From positions 1-41,337 of the forward strand of contig JAFGJQ010000061.1 in the NCBI GenBank assembly GCA_016929015.1: DNA of 41,337 nt, given 5' to 3'. Positions 33,947 through 41,337 of the stretch are shown one piece after another. The translations under genes and the position numbers were made by a program. Positions within the stretch are counted from its first letter, which is position 1, and each line of letters opens with the position of its first letter. The notes under the pieces were generated by a model. It did not search any database, had not been told where the DNA came from, and saw only the letters and a list, made by a program, of their open reading frames with translations. Source of the DNA: Phycisphaerae bacterium (GTDB lineage Bacteria > Planctomycetota > Phycisphaerae > UBA1845).

Positions 33947-35383
33947 ATGGGTGGTTCACTTCGCACGACTCGGATTGCGACTGCATGTGCGCTCGGCGCG
34001 GCGGCGGTGACGGCTGTTGCGTGGGGCCAGGCTCCACACGCCCGGGAGCCGGGTGCTTTCGTCCAACAACAGCAGCAGGTGACGCGAGAGATATGGGACC
34101 GCACCGAGCAGGAAGCCCCGGTTGCGCGCCGCGTGGGATTCGAGTACGGCGGCTGGTACAGCTTCCATCTCTTCCTCTGGGACGACGGGATCAACAGCTC
34201 GCGCACGTATCGACGGAACGATCTGCGGCTGTGGTCGCGATTGACGCTGGACGAAGGAACGCACGAGATCTACGTGCGCGGCCTGCTCAGCTATCTCGAC
34301 TTCAACTCGGGTGATTCCTACGACGGAAACGACAACGACTGGGAAGGCATGAACCTCGAGCGCGGATACTACGAGTTCAACCTGGCCCGGGCGTTGAAGG
34401 CCTACCGCGATCAGACCATCGACTCCAACTTCCGGCTGAAGGTGGGACGCGACCTCGTGAAGCTGGGCACCGGCTACGCACTCTGGACACAGATGGACCA
34501 CGTGCGGGCCGTCGCGAATCTGCATGACCTCGAAATCACCGGGCTGGTCGGCCAGAGCGTGAAAAGCACGCCCGACTTCGACCGGTCCCGGTCGGTCACT
34601 GAGTCGGACCGCGCGTTCTTCGCCGCCCAGGTGCGATACCTGGGCATCAAGCAGCACGAGCCGTTTGCTTACGTGCTGTGGCAGCGCGATCACAACGACG
34701 ACACGTTCTGGGCAATGGGCCGCGAGTTCGACTACGACTCGTTCTACCTCGGCCTCGGCTCCCAGGGGGAACTCGTCCGCAACCTCTGGTACTCCACCGA
34801 ATGGGTATACGAGAGCGGGCGCGGCCACAACGGCCGGCGGGTCAGGACGGATACCGTGGTGAAGGCCTGGGCGTTTGACGCCCAGCTAGAGTACCTGTTC
34901 GACACCCCCATGGATCCGCGTGCCTCGCTGGAATACATGTTCGCCTCCGGCGATCCGGATCGGGTGGGCAGCCCCACGGACTCGGCCAGCGGCAACCGGC
35001 TGCGCAATCCGGTGGACCGGGGGTTCAACGGCTTCGGCTTCCGCGACACGGGGCTATCCTTCGCGCCGCAACTGGGCAACGTGCATGTCTGGCGGGCGGG
35101 GGCATCTTTCCTGCCCGTCAAGGACAGGCCGCTACTGTACCGGCTGGAACTTGGCACGAACTGGTTCCTGTATCACAAGAACCGGCGGGACGGAGCGGTC
35201 TCGGACCCGACCGCGGGCGAGCAGAGCGGGTACCTCGGTTGGGAGATGGACTACTTCGCGAACTGGGAGGTCACGCCGGACCTGATGTGGACGACGCGCT
35301 ACGGGCTCTTCTTTCCCGGCGATGCGTTCAGCGACCGGACGACCCGGACATATTTCCTGGTGGGCATGACATGGAGTTTCTGA
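33947..35383 (+). CDS. Outer-membrane beta-barrel, alginate-export (AlgE)-like
   Basis: A 478-residue outer-membrane protein. Signal peptide with Arg-rich start and cut near AVAWGQA; a Gln-rich stretch; then alternating amphipathic strands with many aromatic residues (FEYGGWYSFHLFLWDD, RLWSRLTLDEGTHEIYVRGLLSY, PFAYVLWQRDHND, TRTYFLVGMTWSF). It ends in Phe, as outer-membrane barrels do. The pattern fits the alginate-export/porin-like family with about 18 strands, but an actual polysaccharide substrate is not shown. I use the ATG at 33947 for the signal peptide; 33917 (GTG) and 33926 (ATG) are in frame. It overlaps the next gene by 13 bases. Confidence 0.8.
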   Translation: MGGSLRTTRIATACALGAAAVTAVAWGQAPHAREPGAFVQQQQQVTREIWDRTEQEAPVARRVGFEYGGWYSFHLFLWDDGINSSRTYRRNDLRLWSRLTLDEGTHEIYVRGLLSYLDFNSGDSYDGNDNDWEGMNLERGYYEFNLARALKAYRDQTIDSNFRLKVGRDLVKLGTGYALWTQMDHVRAVANLHDLEITGLVGQSVKSTPDFDRSRSVTESDRAFFAAQVRYLGIKQHEPFAYVLWQRDHNDDTFWAMGREFDYDSFYLGLGSQGELVRNLWYSTEWVYESGRGHNGRRVRTDTVVKAWAFDAQLEYLFDTPMDPRASLEYMFASGDPDRVGSPTDSASGNRLRNPVDRGFNGFGFRDTGLSFAPQLGNVHVWRAGASFLPVKDRPLLYRLELGTNWFLYHKNRRDGAVSDPTAGEQSGYLGWEMDYFANWEVTPDLMWTTRYGLFFPGDAFSDRTTRTYFLVGMTWSF

Positions 35384-36012
35384 CCTTGTGGCGTGACCGT
35401 GCGGACAACGCTCAGCGGATGGAAAGACCGTGGGTCACAGCGGCCCTCTGTCTCGTCCTGCTACTGGCCGGCTGCGCGGGGTCGCGGAAGTACCAGCCGC
35501 CGGTGGACACGCAAACGCTCGACGCGACGCTCTTCGTTCATTACCTGGCCACCGCGCCGGCTGTCACGATCGATGAGGCGGCCCGGGCCGTGCTGATTCT
35601 GGCGGACGGCGAAGAAACCACTGACACCGCAGCGCGGGCTGCGCCCGCGACCCAAGGAACGAAGGGACGGAGGGACGAAGGGACGGAGGAGGACGTTAGC
35701 AGTGCAGAGGCACGGCTGGCGGAACTGGAGCGGCGGGGCTGGATTCGGCCGATCTGGGGGCTTCAGCCGGAGCACACCCTGGACCGGGCGACCCTGGGGT
35801 ACTTGTTGTTCCGGGCGTGCAAATTGCCGGACAGTGTGAATACAATCATGCTGGGCTCGTGGGGTGCGGGCGATCGGCGATACGCCATGCGGCAGGCCGT
35901 CGCCCTTGGGCTGATGGAGCACGGGCCGGAGTACGAACCGGTGACCGGCGGCGAGTTTGTGGCCGCCCTGACCCGGGCGGATGAGTATCTCCACGGTGGG
36001 GGTGAGGAATGA
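35371..36012 (+). CDS. Hypothetical lipoprotein with an inserted repeat
   Basis: A 213-residue lipoprotein, not recognised by name. The lipobox is LLAGC, near residue 35. The body is mostly helical: ITIDEAARAVLILADGEE, then a low-complexity linker, then AEARLAELERRGWIRPIWGL, LGYLLFRACKLPD, and RYAMRQAVALGLM ... GGEFVAALTRADEYL. The linker (about 88-107) is encoded by a palindrome and a 16-base tandem repeat (35633-35689), so it looks like an insertion. Start at 35371 overlaps the barrel gene; the ATG at 35419 would give a more typical lipoprotein signal peptide. It overlaps fecR-like gene by ATGA. The three genes form one unit. Confidence 0.75.
   Translation: MEFLTLWRDRADNAQRMERPWVTAALCLVLLLAGCAGSRKYQPPVDTQTLDATLFVHYLATAPAVTIDEAARAVLILADGEETTDTAARAAPATQGTKGRRDEGTEEDVSSAEARLAELERRGWIRPIWGLQPEHTLDRATLGYLLFRACKLPDSVNTIMLGSWGAGDRRYAMRQAVALGLMEHGPEYEPVTGGEFVAALTRADEYLHGGGEE
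35633..35689. repeat. Palindrome plus 16-base tandem repeat inside a coding region
   Basis: CGCGGGC-TGC-GCCCGCG (35633-35649), followed by two copies of ACGAAGGGACGGAGG at 35659-35673 and 35675-35689 (period 16). It keeps the reading frame open and encodes a basic, low-complexity stretch unlike the rest of the protein. Confidence 0.7.
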
Positions 36013-36962
36013 AACGCGCCATTCTGTTTCTGCTGGTCCTGAGCGGTTCCGTTGCGTGGGCGCAGCCGGCCGTAACCACGCAGCCGACGACGACCCAGCC
36101 GGCAGAGCCGGTCACGGACCTGAAGGCCCGCGTCCTCGAAACGGCGGGCACGGTCGCCTGGGCGCCAGTGGGGACGGACGTGCTCAACGCCGACGCCTGG
36201 AAGCCGGTGCAGGTGAACGACGAGTTCGGCGGGGGTGTTCAGATTCGCACCGGGCTTCGCTCGCACGTGACCCTGCAATTCGGCGACGACACGGTGGTCA
36301 GCGTGCGGCGAGCGACGCTGGCCAGCATCGACCAGTTCTACCGCACGCAGGAAACGAAGTCCGTTCGGCTCGGGCTGGGCTATGGAGCGATCCGGGGCGG
36401 CACGACCGAGGGCGAACTGCGAAGCGACCTGACCGTCGAATCGCCGGTCGCCACCCTGGCCAAGCGCGGCACGGAGGGTTGGGAGCTGTCGGTGGAGCCG
36501 TACACCGGCGGGTGGCGCATCTCGCTGGCCCGGACGGGCCTGGTCGAGGCGCTGGAGCGGGCCACCGGGCAGCGGCGGCTCGTGCATCCCGGTCAATACG
36601 CCAATGCTCGGAACATCGCGCAGGCCTGGATCAACCAGGCGTTGTTCGACCGCGTGGTTCGCTTCGTATCGGCCGACATGCTGTCGTCCGCCGACGTGGA
36701 TTTCACCACGCAAGGCCGGGGCGGCACCGCGCCGATGGCCCTGGGCGGGGCGGCAGACCTGCTGGATTTCGCGGGCCGGACACCGGCCTCCACGTACGCC
36801 GCGTCAGGCCGCCAGGTGCTGCAATCGGCGGCCCGTCTGTCCGCCCTGTCCGGCCAGTTCGACACGCTCCTGGTCACCCCCCGTCCCGAAGGCAACTTCG
36901 GCGTCCCTCCCGTCCAGTTCCTGATCGACGCCCGCGACCTGCGCCGCCTCCGCGGGCGGTAG
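36009..36962 (+). CDS. Secreted FecR-domain-like protein
   Basis: A 317-residue exported protein. Signal peptide MKRAILFLLVLSGSVAWAQ, a short Thr/Pro/Gln linker, then a FecR-like domain (about 40-150): ARVLETAGTVAWAPVGTD, WKPVQVNDEFGGGVQIRTG, SHVTLQFGDDTVVSVRRATLASI. The rest (about 180-317) is helical with no recognised domain. In classical systems FecR is an anti-sigma factor with a TM helix; here there is only a signal peptide and no sigma factor gene nearby, so it is more likely a periplasmic or envelope FecR-fold protein working with the barrel and lipoprotein. Overlaps the lipoprotein gene by 4 bases. Confidence 0.78.
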   Translation: MKRAILFLLVLSGSVAWAQPAVTTQPTTTQPAEPVTDLKARVLETAGTVAWAPVGTDVLNADAWKPVQVNDEFGGGVQIRTGLRSHVTLQFGDDTVVSVRRATLASIDQFYRTQETKSVRLGLGYGAIRGGTTEGELRSDLTVESPVATLAKRGTEGWELSVEPYTGGWRISLARTGLVEALERATGQRRLVHPGQYANARNIAQAWINQALFDRVVRFVSADMLSSADVDFTTQGRGGTAPMALGGAADLLDFAGRTPASTYAASGRQVLQSAARLSALSGQFDTLLVTPRPEGNFGVPPVQFLIDARDLRRLRGR

Positions 36963-37337
36963 GGCATCCGGAACCACCACGGTTGCTTCCGGCACTCATT
37001 CCGCTACGGCACCAGACGTAACACGAGCTATGAAAGTGTGTTACAGCTTCTCTCCTTCAAGGACTCGCGACTCTTCACGATGCTGCCCCGGAACAGCATA
37101 AGGGTCACCATCCGGGCTTCCGTCTACACCTGTCGCTTCTTTTGTTTTCCCCCATGCAGACCATGACGGACACTTACAATTTGATACAATCCGGGCCGAG
37201 GGTGGCGCGCGGGGCACCCAGATCACGTTGCTTCCCATCATTTCCAACGTCCCGCTCGCCACTCCCGGCAAGAGCGCCGGTGGCCCGACCGCCCGGCACC
37301 GGCGCCAAGCACTCACTCGGCGGCAGGAGGACGACAG
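36963..37337 (+). other. Intergenic region before the repeat protein
   Basis: 375 bases. The first part shows nothing clear. A promoter candidate sits at 37163-37190. After it comes a leader of about 140 bases rich in G/C. A GGCAGGAGGA site at 37321-37330 lies 7 bases ahead of the next gene's ATG. Confidence 0.5.
37163..37190 (+). promoter_or_regulatory. Promoter candidate for the 14-repeat protein
   Basis: ATGACG (37163-37168), 16 bases, TACAAT (37185-37190, 5/6). A second TACAAT is at 37175-37180. The -35 box is weak. Confidence 0.35.
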
Positions 37338-39659
37338 ATGATTTCCGAGCATGTCTTTCGAGCGATTTGGTTGGGTTTCAGTGGGTTCGCATTCTCGGCA
37401 AGCGCAGCCTGGGCGCAGTGCGAGCCGCAGTGGTTGCCAGGTCACTGGATCGCAGGATTCGACGGGCCAGTGCACGCACTGACCACATGGGACCCGGACG
37501 GGTCAGGTCCCACACCCGAGTCGCTTGTCACTGGCGGGGACTTCCGCGTCGTCGGCACAGTCCAAGCCGATCGCGTCGCCGCCTGGGATGGCGTTCGGTG
37601 GCGTGCGTTAGGTAGCGGAATCGATGGGACGGTCCATGCCCTGACGGTTTTTAACGGCGAGTTAATTGCTGCCGGAGACTTTCAGTACGCCGGAGGGGTG
37701 CACTGCAAGTCGATTGCCCGGTGGGATGGCATGCAATGGCGACCACTGGGCAGCGGAATGAACAACCAAGTATCAGCGCTTGCCGAGTTTGAAGGTGAGC
37801 TGATTGCGGGGGGGCTGTTCTCCGTCGCGGGTAATGCAGCATGCAATCGCATCGCAAGATGGGACGGTAGCCAGTGGCGATCGCTCGGTGCCGGAATGGA
37901 CAATGGGGTCCGCGCGCTCACCACGTATGCCGGTGAGTTGGTCGCGGGAGGGTGGTTCAATACCGCTGGTGGCGTGGCGTGCTCGCACATCGCGCGATGG
38001 AATGGAAACCAGTGGCGCTCTTTCGGCGACGGGATGAACAGCGTTGTGGATACGCTCATCGTCCACGAGAATGAACTCGTTGCCGGTGGCAGCTTTTCGA
38101 CCGCAGATGGCATCAGCTGCAGTTGTATCGCCGGCTGGAACGGACTCCAGTGGAGAGCGCTGGGTGGGGGTGTGAATGGGTCAGTGCGTGCGCTCACGAC
38201 ATATGGTGATACACTGATCGCGGGCGGTGGGTTTGGGACCGCCGGAGGTCTGCCCTGCGACGCGGTCGCACAGTGGGACGGCGCGACGTGGCAACCACTC
38301 GGCAGCGGAATGACCGGCGTGTCCCCGGCCGGCTACAGTGCATGGGTCTCTACACTGCATACCTTTGCTGGAGAGGTTGTTGCGTGTGGAGAGTTCTCCG
38401 TCGCGGGAAACGCTCCCGCCAGCTACATCGCTCGCTGGAACGGAACCGTGTGGTCGTCCTTTGACCCGATGGGAAACGGAACGAGCTCCGTGATTCATGC
38501 CAGCGCGGCATACGACGGTGAGCTGATCCTGGGTGGAAAACATGCGACAGCCGGCAGCGTAGTCTGCAACGGCGTTTCCCGTTGGAATGGTACGCACTGG
38601 CAGGTTCTGGGCGGTGGGTTATCCGAATACGCCCGCGTGCACGCGCTTGCCGTATTCAACAACGATCTCATCGCCGGAGGCTACTTCGAAACGACCACAG
38701 CCGGTCTGGTGTGCAACCATGTTGCCCGGTGGGATGGAGTGGAGTGGCAGCCGCTTGGTGGCGGAGTCTATTACCCTGATCAGCCCAGCGTCAGGGCTCT
38801 AGGGGTTTTTGATGGCGATCTAATTGTGGGAGGTTATTTCAGCCGAGCGGGGGAGGTTGCATGCAACCTGGTGGCCCGTTGGAACGGCGAGCAATGGAGT
38901 CCCCTTGGAGAGGGCCTCGGCGGCACTCACTTTCCTGGCGTACTCGCTTTGACAGCCTTCAACGGCGAGTTGGTGGCAGGTGGGTCGTTCAGCACAAACC
39001 ATGACGACGTGGATGACTCAATCGCGCGGTGGGATGGGTCGCAGTGGTTCCCCTTGAACGGCGGGATGGACAAACGTGTCATGGCGATCACTGTCTTTAA
39101 CGGTGAGCTAATCGCCGGGGGACTCTTCGGGACAGCGGGGGGCGTCGCGTGCAACTGCATCGCGGCGTGGAACGGCAGCCAGTGGCGGCCGCTCGGCACC
39201 GGAATGACATACCCGGGCGGCTATCCACAAGTCTCGGCTCTCTACGTCCATGACGGTGAATTGATTGCTGGTGGATCGTTTACGCATGCCGGTGGCGTAG
39301 CGTGCAAGAACATCGCTCGTTGGGATGGAACCAGTTGGCTTCCGCTTGGCAGCGGTGTGTCCGGCGCGGTTTCGGCATTGTCGGAGTTCGGAGGAGACCT
39401 GATTGCCGGTGGGGGATTCTCTGTCGCCGGGGATTTCGTCTCCGCGCACTGGGCACGATGGCGTTCTGGCTGCCCCAGCATCGACCTCGATGCTGACGGT
39501 GACACCGACGCCGACGATCTCGCAGCGTTAGCCGAATGCGTGACTGGTCCAAACGTACTCTATCCTGCGGCTTGCCTTCGCGCGGATCTGGCCAGCGACG
39601 AGGCTGTGGATCTGGCGGACTTCGCGGCCTTTCAGGTTCTGTTCCCCGTCGGGCCGTAG
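37338..39659 (+). CDS. Secreted protein with 14 propeller-type repeats and a dockerin-like tail
   Basis: A 773-residue secreted protein. Signal peptide ending near ASAAWAQ. From residue 45 to about 710 there are fourteen repeats of about 46 residues, typified by VSALAEFEGELIAGGLFSVAG and then ARWDGSQWRSLGAGM. Each looks like one four-stranded blade, and fourteen blades would make two seven-bladed beta-propellers; the fold is inferred. The C-terminus (about 712-773) has Asp-rich DLDADGDTDADDLAALAECV and DEAVDLADFAAFQVLF, a dockerin-like pair of calcium motifs. Such proteins are common in planctomycetes; their role is unknown, probably extracellular binding. A strong ribosome site precedes the ATG. 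Confidence 0.83.
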   Translation: MISEHVFRAIWLGFSGFAFSASAAWAQCEPQWLPGHWIAGFDGPVHALTTWDPDGSGPTPESLVTGGDFRVVGTVQADRVAAWDGVRWRALGSGIDGTVHALTVFNGELIAAGDFQYAGGVHCKSIARWDGMQWRPLGSGMNNQVSALAEFEGELIAGGLFSVAGNAACNRIARWDGSQWRSLGAGMDNGVRALTTYAGELVAGGWFNTAGGVACSHIARWNGNQWRSFGDGMNSVVDTLIVHENELVAGGSFSTADGISCSCIAGWNGLQWRALGGGVNGSVRALTTYGDTLIAGGGFGTAGGLPCDAVAQWDGATWQPLGSGMTGVSPAGYSAWVSTLHTFAGEVVACGEFSVAGNAPASYIARWNGTVWSSFDPMGNGTSSVIHASAAYDGELILGGKHATAGSVVCNGVSRWNGTHWQVLGGGLSEYARVHALAVFNNDLIAGGYFETTTAGLVCNHVARWDGVEWQPLGGGVYYPDQPSVRALGVFDGDLIVGGYFSRAGEVACNLVARWNGEQWSPLGEGLGGTHFPGVLALTAFNGELVAGGSFSTNHDDVDDSIARWDGSQWFPLNGGMDKRVMAITVFNGELIAGGLFGTAGGVACNCIAAWNGSQWRPLGTGMTYPGGYPQVSALYVHDGELIAGGSFTHAGGVACKNIARWDGTSWLPLGSGVSGAVSALSEFGGDLIAGGGFSVAGDFVSAHWARWRSGCPSIDLDADGDTDADDLAALAECVTGPNVLYPAACLRADLASDEAVDLADFAAFQVLFPVGP

Positions 39660-39682
39660 GGTCGGCCGGTTGATGTGCATTT

Positions 39683-39744
39683 AGCGACGCGGCAGCCCCT
39701 TCTGTGTTGCCCAGAGCGGCAAGCCCCACGCCGCTCCGGGCAAC
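39683..39744. repeat. Structured element, copy 1
   Basis: AGCGACGCGGCAGCC (39683-39697) followed by a nested hairpin: GTTGCCC (39706-39712) with GGGCAAC (39738-39744), and inside it AGCGGC (39715-39720) with GCCGCT (39730-39735). It lies just after the 14-repeat gene and may also mark the transcript end, though no T-run follows. Confidence 0.55.
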
Positions 39745-40043
39745 CTGTTACGCAAGCCGGTAGTCACCCAGCCGTGCCGAAAACCGAAATGCAGCACGCC
39801 ACCGGTCGGCCCGGCCTGTGGTCCAATCCAGTCCTGCTACCGGCATCAAACGTCCGTGGCCGCAGGTTCCACGAACGCCGGCCGATTGTAATGGCCGGGC
39901 GCCGCGGGCTGGGGTACGTTGATTTCAGGAGAGGGCGCGACGGGGCAGACACGACGAAGGGGACGCGACTCATCTGCACCCGGCGCGAGGAATGCTTCGG
40001 CAGGGCCGGTCCACGTCGGACCGGCCGCTGCCAAACGAGTGCC

Positions 40044-40112
40044 AGCGACGCGGCAGCCGCTTCCATGTCGCCTGGGGAAGTGTGACGAACACCGATCCAG
40101 GCGACCCCTTTT
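40044..40112. repeat. Structured element, copy 2, with terminator-like end
   Basis: The same AGCGACGCGGCAGCC (40044-40058), followed at the same spacing by a hairpin GTCGCCTGG (40067-40075) with CCAGGCGAC (40097-40105). Arms differ from copy 1 but pairing is kept. On the plus strand CCC and TTTT follow (to 40112), so it could work as a terminator protecting gltB from read-through. Confidence 0.55.
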
Positions 40113-40371
40113 GGGTAGCCCGCACGCCGCGCCAACCAGCGGAACGCCGGCACACGTGAGCAGCATCGTTTGACGCACGTCGCCCCAACTGCGTGCATAT
40201 TATGTTCGTATTGCTCGTTCATGCCGAAAAACAGCACCGAATTCGGGGCATAAAAGGAGATATTCTTCACGAACTCGCCGGGACGGCCGGCTTCAATCGG
40301 GTTACAATGGGCGTGTGCAACCCCGCGACCGGTTGCCCTGGGCCACTCTAGGAAGATCAGACGAGAACAGG

Positions 40372-41337
40372 ATGAACGTCACCGACATCATCGCCGGACG
40401 TGGATTGTATGACCCTGCCTTTGAACACGATGCGTGTGGCATCGGGGCGGTGGTCAACATCTCCGGCCGGCGAGATCACTCCATCGTACGCTACGGTCAG
40501 CAGGTGCTGATGAACCTGGTTCACCGCGGCGCGGCGGGCAGCGATGAGCTGACCGGGGATGGCGCCGGCATCCTCATCCAGATCCCGCACGCGTTCCTGG
40601 CCGCCGAGGCGAACTGTCGCGGTTTTGATCTACCGGAACCGGGTCGATACGGCGTAGCACTCGTTTTCACACCGAAAGACCCGGAGCTGCACAACGCTTG
40701 TCACGCGACGCTGGACGCCGCTGCCTCCCACTACGGACTGAGGCTGATCGGGCGGCGCGAGGTGCCGGCCAACCCGGACTGCCTGGGCGAAGCGGCCCGG
40801 TCCGCGGAACCGGCCATCTGCCAGGTTTTTTTTGATGGCCGCGGGCTGGAGGCTGAAGCGCTGGAGCGCCGGCTGTACGCGGCCCGCAAGCGGGCCGAAC
40901 GGCTGGCGCGGCAGCGATTCGGCGAATCGGCGTCGGACTTCTACGTGTGCTCGATGTCGTGCCGCACCCTGATCTACAAGGGCATGTTTCTGGCCCCGCA
41001 GTTGTTCGCGTACTACCCAGACCTTGCCGACGAGCGAGTCGTGACCGCCCTGGCCGTCGTGCATCAGCGATACAGCACGAACACGTTTCCGAACTGGCGG
41101 CTGGCGCAGCCGCTGCGTGTCATCGCGCACAACGGTGAGATCAACACCCTCAAGGGGAACGCAAACTGGATGCGGGCCCGCGAGCGGAGCATGGCCTGTC
41201 CGGAATTGGGCGACGACCTGGAAGACCTGTTCCCCGTTCTTCAGCCGGGCGGCAGCGACTCGGCCTGCTTCGACAATGCCGTGGAGCTGCTGGTGCGGGC
41301 CGGGCGGTCGCTGCCCCACGCCATGATGATGATGATC
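40372..41337 (+). CDS. gltB: Glutamate synthase large subunit, N-terminal part (cut by window end)
   Basis: Glutaminase domain of glutamate synthase, which transfers the amide of glutamine to 2-oxoglutarate. The 322 visible residues begin with MNVTDIIAGRGLYDPAFEHDACGIG. Cys22 is the expected Ntn nucleophile after removal of a 21-residue propeptide. Also seen: LMNLVHRGAAGSDELTGDGAGILIQIPH, VVHQRYSTNTFPNWRLAQP, IAHNGEINTLKGNANWMRARE, and the Ser-Asp of GGSDSACFDNAVELL, all standard for the class II amidotransferase domain. The frame is open to the last base, so the synthase domain and C-terminus lie outside. A small subunit (gltD) is not seen. Confidence 0.96.
   Translation, partial: MNVTDIIAGRGLYDPAFEHDACGIGAVVNISGRRDHSIVRYGQQVLMNLVHRGAAGSDELTGDGAGILIQIPHAFLAAEANCRGFDLPEPGRYGVALVFTPKDPELHNACHATLDAAASHYGLRLIGRREVPANPDCLGEAARSAEPAICQVFFDGRGLEAEALERRLYAARKRAERLARQRFGESASDFYVCSMSCRTLIYKGMFLAPQLFAYYPDLADERVVTALAVVHQRYSTNTFPNWRLAQPLRVIAHNGEINTLKGNANWMRARERSMACPELGDDLEDLFPVLQPGGSDSACFDNAVELLVRAGRSLPHAMMMMI

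Larger units (their letters stand above)
39660..40371. other. Intergenic region before gltB
   Basis: About 710 bases without a convincing gene. It holds two related elements (39683-39744 and 40044-40105) described separately. A TACAAT box (40303-40308) lies about 64 bases before the gltB start, without a clear -35. The minus-strand frame 39764-40270 is open but has no ribosome site, recognisable domain or protein-like composition. Confidence 0.55.

Noticed and set aside
39706-39744. Integron attC site
   Set aside because: The outer arms start GTTGCCC and end GGGCAAC, the reverse of the attC order, and no integrase or cassette structure is present.
39764-40270. Minus-strand open frame of 168 codons before gltB
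   Set aside because: GTG start, no ribosome site, no domain, and it covers the structured element at 40044-40112.

Overview
The window is high-GC bacterial DNA that fits an uncultured planctomycete (Planctomycetota, perhaps Phycisphaerae-like). The supporting signs are a PEP-CTERM protein, dockerin-like Asp-rich tails on secreted proteins, a long secreted protein built of ARWDG-type repeats, several sulfatase-like lipoproteins with TPR tails, and an AlgE-like barrel/lipoprotein/FecR gene set. This taxonomic call is inference; there is no rRNA in the window.

Region 1 (13-7690, minus strand) is a compact housekeeping cluster. In transcription order it reads: DnaJ/CbpA-like co-chaperone, small membrane protein, FolM-like pteridine reductase (SDR), AMMECR1-domain protein, PheA (chorismate mutase/prephenate dehydratase), TpiA, SecG, YicC, Gmk, RpoZ, and the CoaC half of Dfp. 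Many junctions overlap by 4-17 bases. A good sigma70-type promoter lies ahead of dnaJ (7735-7763). The yicC-gmk-rpoZ-coaC order is the widely conserved one.

Region 2 (7794-14959, plus strand) holds a two-domain nitrilase-family protein, a ValRS with an added CxxC...CxxC segment, and a TMTC-like GT-C membrane protein with about 11 TPRs.

Region 3 (15005-28443) is the most distinctive part. It starts with a secreted Asp-rich protein (minus) and a divergent 12-ankyrin-repeat lipoprotein. Then come a sulfatase-like TPR lipoprotein, a GT-C glycosyltransferase-like protein, a GT-C protein with a TPR tail, a second sulfatase-like TPR lipoprotein and a convergent third. All three sulfatase-like proteins have Thr where a true sulfatase has the Cys/Ser that becomes formylglycine. 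Together with the GT-C proteins they suggest an extracytoplasmic system that transfers or removes glycosyl/phospho groups, with TPRs as docking modules. This is a hypothesis.

Region 4 (28444-31740) has an array of short palindromes with a GGCT-(2 nt)-AGCC core, a PEP-CTERM protein that is a paralogue of the Asp-rich protein at 15005, and a secreted dockerin-like protein. Region 5 (31920-36962, plus) has a UbiB/ABC1 kinase, then a leader with a promoter, a possible 27-codon ORF and a strong terminator, then an outer-membrane barrel, a lipoprotein and a FecR-like protein. Region 6 (37338-41337, plus) has a 14-repeat, propeller-like secreted protein with a dockerin-like tail, a 0.7-kb non-coding stretch with two related hairpin elements, and the start of gltB, cut by the window end. 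No tRNA, rRNA, CRISPR array, transposase or integrase was seen.
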